DNA of 64,000 nt from assembly GCA_944392655.1 (NCBI GenBank), contig CALXXL010000008.1:36256-100255 (forward strand), written 5' to 3'. The notes under the pieces are model-generated. The model saw nothing but the letters and a program-made list of their open reading frames with translations. It was not told the DNA's origin and did not search any database. The stretch comes from an uncultured Victivallaceae bacterium (GTDB taxonomy: Bacteria; Verrucomicrobiota; Lentisphaeria; Victivallales; Victivallaceae). Below, piece after piece: positions 62,571-64,000 of this stretch; positions within the stretch are counted from its first letter, which is position 1; each line of letters starts with the position of its first letter. Position numbers and translations under genes: made by a program.

Positions 62571-62888
62571 CTATTCTCCATATTCTTTCATTTTTACACC
62601 TGAAGCATCATGGGTGACATTCACAATGTCATACAACGCCATAATTGCGGAAATAAACATTCCGAAAAAAGTTAGTGTGAGTAATAACGCAAGCATTCCA
62701 CGAAATTTATATCCGGCATAGAAATCATGCAGCCCGAAAATTCCGGCAAAAAGCGCCAGCAATATATAGTTTAACCTGATTCTGGGTTTTCCATCCGACA
62801 AATAAGGCATACGGCATAACTGCACAGCAAGTAATATAATTACCAATAAAAAAGCAAAAACGATAATAACGGCGCCAATATTAAACAC
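62571..62888 (-). CDS. TM2 domain protein (paralogue 2)
   Basis: 105 residues from a GTG start at 62888 with AAGGAG nine bases upstream. An N-terminal membrane helix, then the TM2 pair with YILLALFAGIFGLHDFYAGY and the C-terminal VTHDASGVKMKE. It has no zinc ribbon. Same strand and order as its neighbours. Confidence 0.88.
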   Translation of the reverse strand: MFNIGAVIIVFAFLLVIILLAVQLCRMPYLSDGKPRIRLNYILLALFAGIFGLHDFYAGYKFRGMLALLLTLTFFGMFISAIMALYDIVNVTHDASGVKMKEYGE

Positions 62889-62960
62889 GGTTTTCTACTC
62901 CTTCTGCTATAAAGTCATACCTGTGTTGCAAGTTCTTTACCAGAAATTCAGATATACGAT

Positions 62961-63038
62961 TCATTGTTTTTGAGACCATGAAACCACCAGATAGATTATC
63001 GCCGCAAGCAACAGAAAAGGCAAAATTTTTGTTCTCGT
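62961..63038 (-). pseudogene. Remnant copy of the start of the PPC-like protein gene
   Basis: The minus strand here reads RTKILPFLLLAA in frame, identical to residues 2-13 of the protein starting at 61833, then diverges and stops at TGA. The start codon ATG has become ACG. It shows that the pair TM2 gene plus PPC-like gene was once duplicated and the second PPC copy lost. Confidence 0.7.
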
Positions 63039-63122
63039 GATGCTTACTCCTTTTCCCAAGCTATATCAATGCCGCTGTTTTACAAATAAACGCGGATTAT
63101 CTCAAGTTTGTCTTTGCAAACA

Positions 63123-63476
63123 CTACTCTTTGAACCGGACGCCGGCAGCATCATGGGTAACCGTGATTATATCATAGAATGCCATGAGTATGGAGAAAAC
63201 TAAACCCAAAACTGTCACCGTGAGGATTATCGCCAGCAATCCACGAAACTTGTATCCGGCATAAAAACTGTGCAATCCAAGCGTTCCCCCAAACAGCGCC
63301 AGCAATATATAGGTTAAACGACTCCTGGGGACTCCATCCGACTGATAAGGCGTTTGAGAAATTTTCCAGAAAACCACTATCAACACTATCCCAAATAATA
63401 TCAGAGGCAGTAAAGATAGTGTTGGCGCTTCAACATGGCTGGGCACAACAGCAGTCGATTCGGCGATTTCGTTCAT
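63123..63476 (-). CDS. TM2 domain protein (paralogue 3)
   Basis: 117 residues, with an N-terminal membrane helix (LLPLILFGIVLIVVFW), then SRLTYILLALFGGTLGLHSFYAGY and the C-terminal VTHDAAGVRFKE. The Asp of the usual HDFYAGY motif is Ser here (HSFYAGY). It is closest to paralogue 1 in its last residues. Confidence 0.88.
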   Translation of the reverse strand: MNEIAESTAVVPSHVEAPTLSLLPLILFGIVLIVVFWKISQTPYQSDGVPRSRLTYILLALFGGTLGLHSFYAGYKFRGLLAIILTVTVLGLVFSILMAFYDIITVTHDAAGVRFKE

Positions 63477-63933
63477 GATTTCAATTTCTCCGTAAACTTT
63501 TTATTATTTTTTCTATTTTCACTTTTTTATTCCTGTTTCCAAGTTTTGCCGACTTTACGAACAAAACGGGATAATTACAGTTTGTTCCCTCTGAAATCGA
63601 ATCGCTCAGGATCCCATAAATGCCACATTGCCGGATGATAATTGCCGCTTTCTTTATAATACGCTTTCTTTACTATGATTGTAATTACGCATAATTAATT
63701 ATTAACAGCCTAAAATATTACTGAAAATAAAAAATAGCAAATAAAGAAGTTGATTTTCAGTAATAATAAATTTTAAAGTTATAAATATCAGCGAAAAGAT
63801 AGCAAAAACAAGTAGGATTCAAACCAACGACTCTTTGCAATAGCGACGATTTGATAATATTTATATATTTTACCCAAGTATTTACATTCGTTATAAAATG
63901 TGAAATAACTGGCATGATTAAAAATAAATCAAA
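63477..63933. other. AT-rich intergenic region without recognisable genes
   Basis: No convincing coding frame, RNA gene or promoter was found. A T-arm-like string near 63810 is discussed among rejected items. Confidence 0.5.
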
Positions 63934-64000
63934 ACCACCGGCTAAGCCGGTGGTATGCACCACGCCTTCAAGGCGATATTACCGGCAACCCGACACGGGT
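63934..64000. repeat. Three consecutive short hairpins at the window edge
   Basis: ACCACCGGC TAA GCCGGTGGT (63934-63954), CGCCT TCA AGGCG (63963-63975) and ACCCG ACA CGGGT (63988-64000) are perfect stems each with a three-base loop. Such hairpin sets occur at ends of IS200/IS605-type elements and in REP sequences; the continuation lies outside the window. Confidence 0.5.

Noticed and set aside
63805..63830. AGGATTCAAACC (T-arm-like on the minus strand)
   Set aside because: Four of five T-stem pairs fit, but no cloverleaf or matching acceptor stem could be found.

Overview
This window looks like part of the chromosome of a Gram-negative, probably anaerobic bacterium. Lipid-modified outer-membrane type lipoproteins, a heptosyltransferase-like GT9 enzyme and O-antigen sugar genes indicate an outer membrane. 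HydG ([FeFe]-hydrogenase maturation), an orphan AmmeMemoRadiSam radical SAM enzyme, a ferredoxin-nitroreductase fusion and a His-type Thi4 thiazole synthase fit life without oxygen. A eukaryote-like UDP-sugar pyrophosphorylase and the many unfamiliar secreted proteins make a PVC-superphylum member (Lentisphaerota/Kiritimatiellota-like) a reasonable guess, but no marker here settles taxonomy.

Layout. 1-3.8 kb: end of a metallophosphoesterase, then a complete ribose-type sugar ABC transporter on the minus strand with a palindromic site at its promoter. 4.5-13.8 kb (plus): flippase-like membrane protein, MTHFR fused to a Cys-rich C-terminal domain, aconitase, uracil-DNA glycosylase, DUF2062 protein, Psd and PssA (phosphatidylethanolamine synthesis) and an epimerase, mostly joined by ATGA overlaps. 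13.8-19.2 kb (minus): lipoprotein, GT9 transferase, polyphosphate kinase, phosphofructokinase and a CYTH protein. 19.4-23.6 kb (plus): UAP-like pyrophosphorylase, FtsW and MurG. 23.6-25.9 kb: a gene-free, AT-rich stretch with degenerate interspersed repeats and a base skew opposite to its surroundings. 26.4-31 kb: MnmG, an orphan OppC-type permease, MscL and a serine hydrolase. 31-37.8 kb: an O-antigen-like cluster (RfbF, RfbG, RfbH, a TPP enzyme resembling YerE, GT2, SDR) that could make a branched-chain CDP-3,6-dideoxyhexose. 37.8-48.5 kb: repeat lipoproteins, HydG, a three-repeat coiled-coil protein, NUDIX, FmdB, AmrS, a hydrolase-acyltransferase fusion and Thi4. 48.5-53.4 kb: tRNA-Val, macro domain, GHL10 glycosidase, and a BY-kinase/PHP-phosphatase pair for polysaccharide control. 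53.5-59.2 kb: FolB followed by a minus-strand block in which two paralogous secreted proteins are frameshifted and a UbiA prenyltransferase gene is fused by deletion to a truncated alpha-oxoamine synthase. 59.4-64 kb: secreted alpha/beta hydrolase, PPC-like protein and three TM2-domain paralogues with visible duplication scars; the window ends in a set of hairpins.

Promoters with a 16-17 bp spacer (-35 TTGNNN, -10 TATNTT-like) recur upstream of leading genes. Most of the plus strand has more C than G whichever way genes point, so it is probably the lagging strand here. No CRISPR array, rRNA or intact transposase was found. All functional calls come from motif and sequence recognition without database searches.
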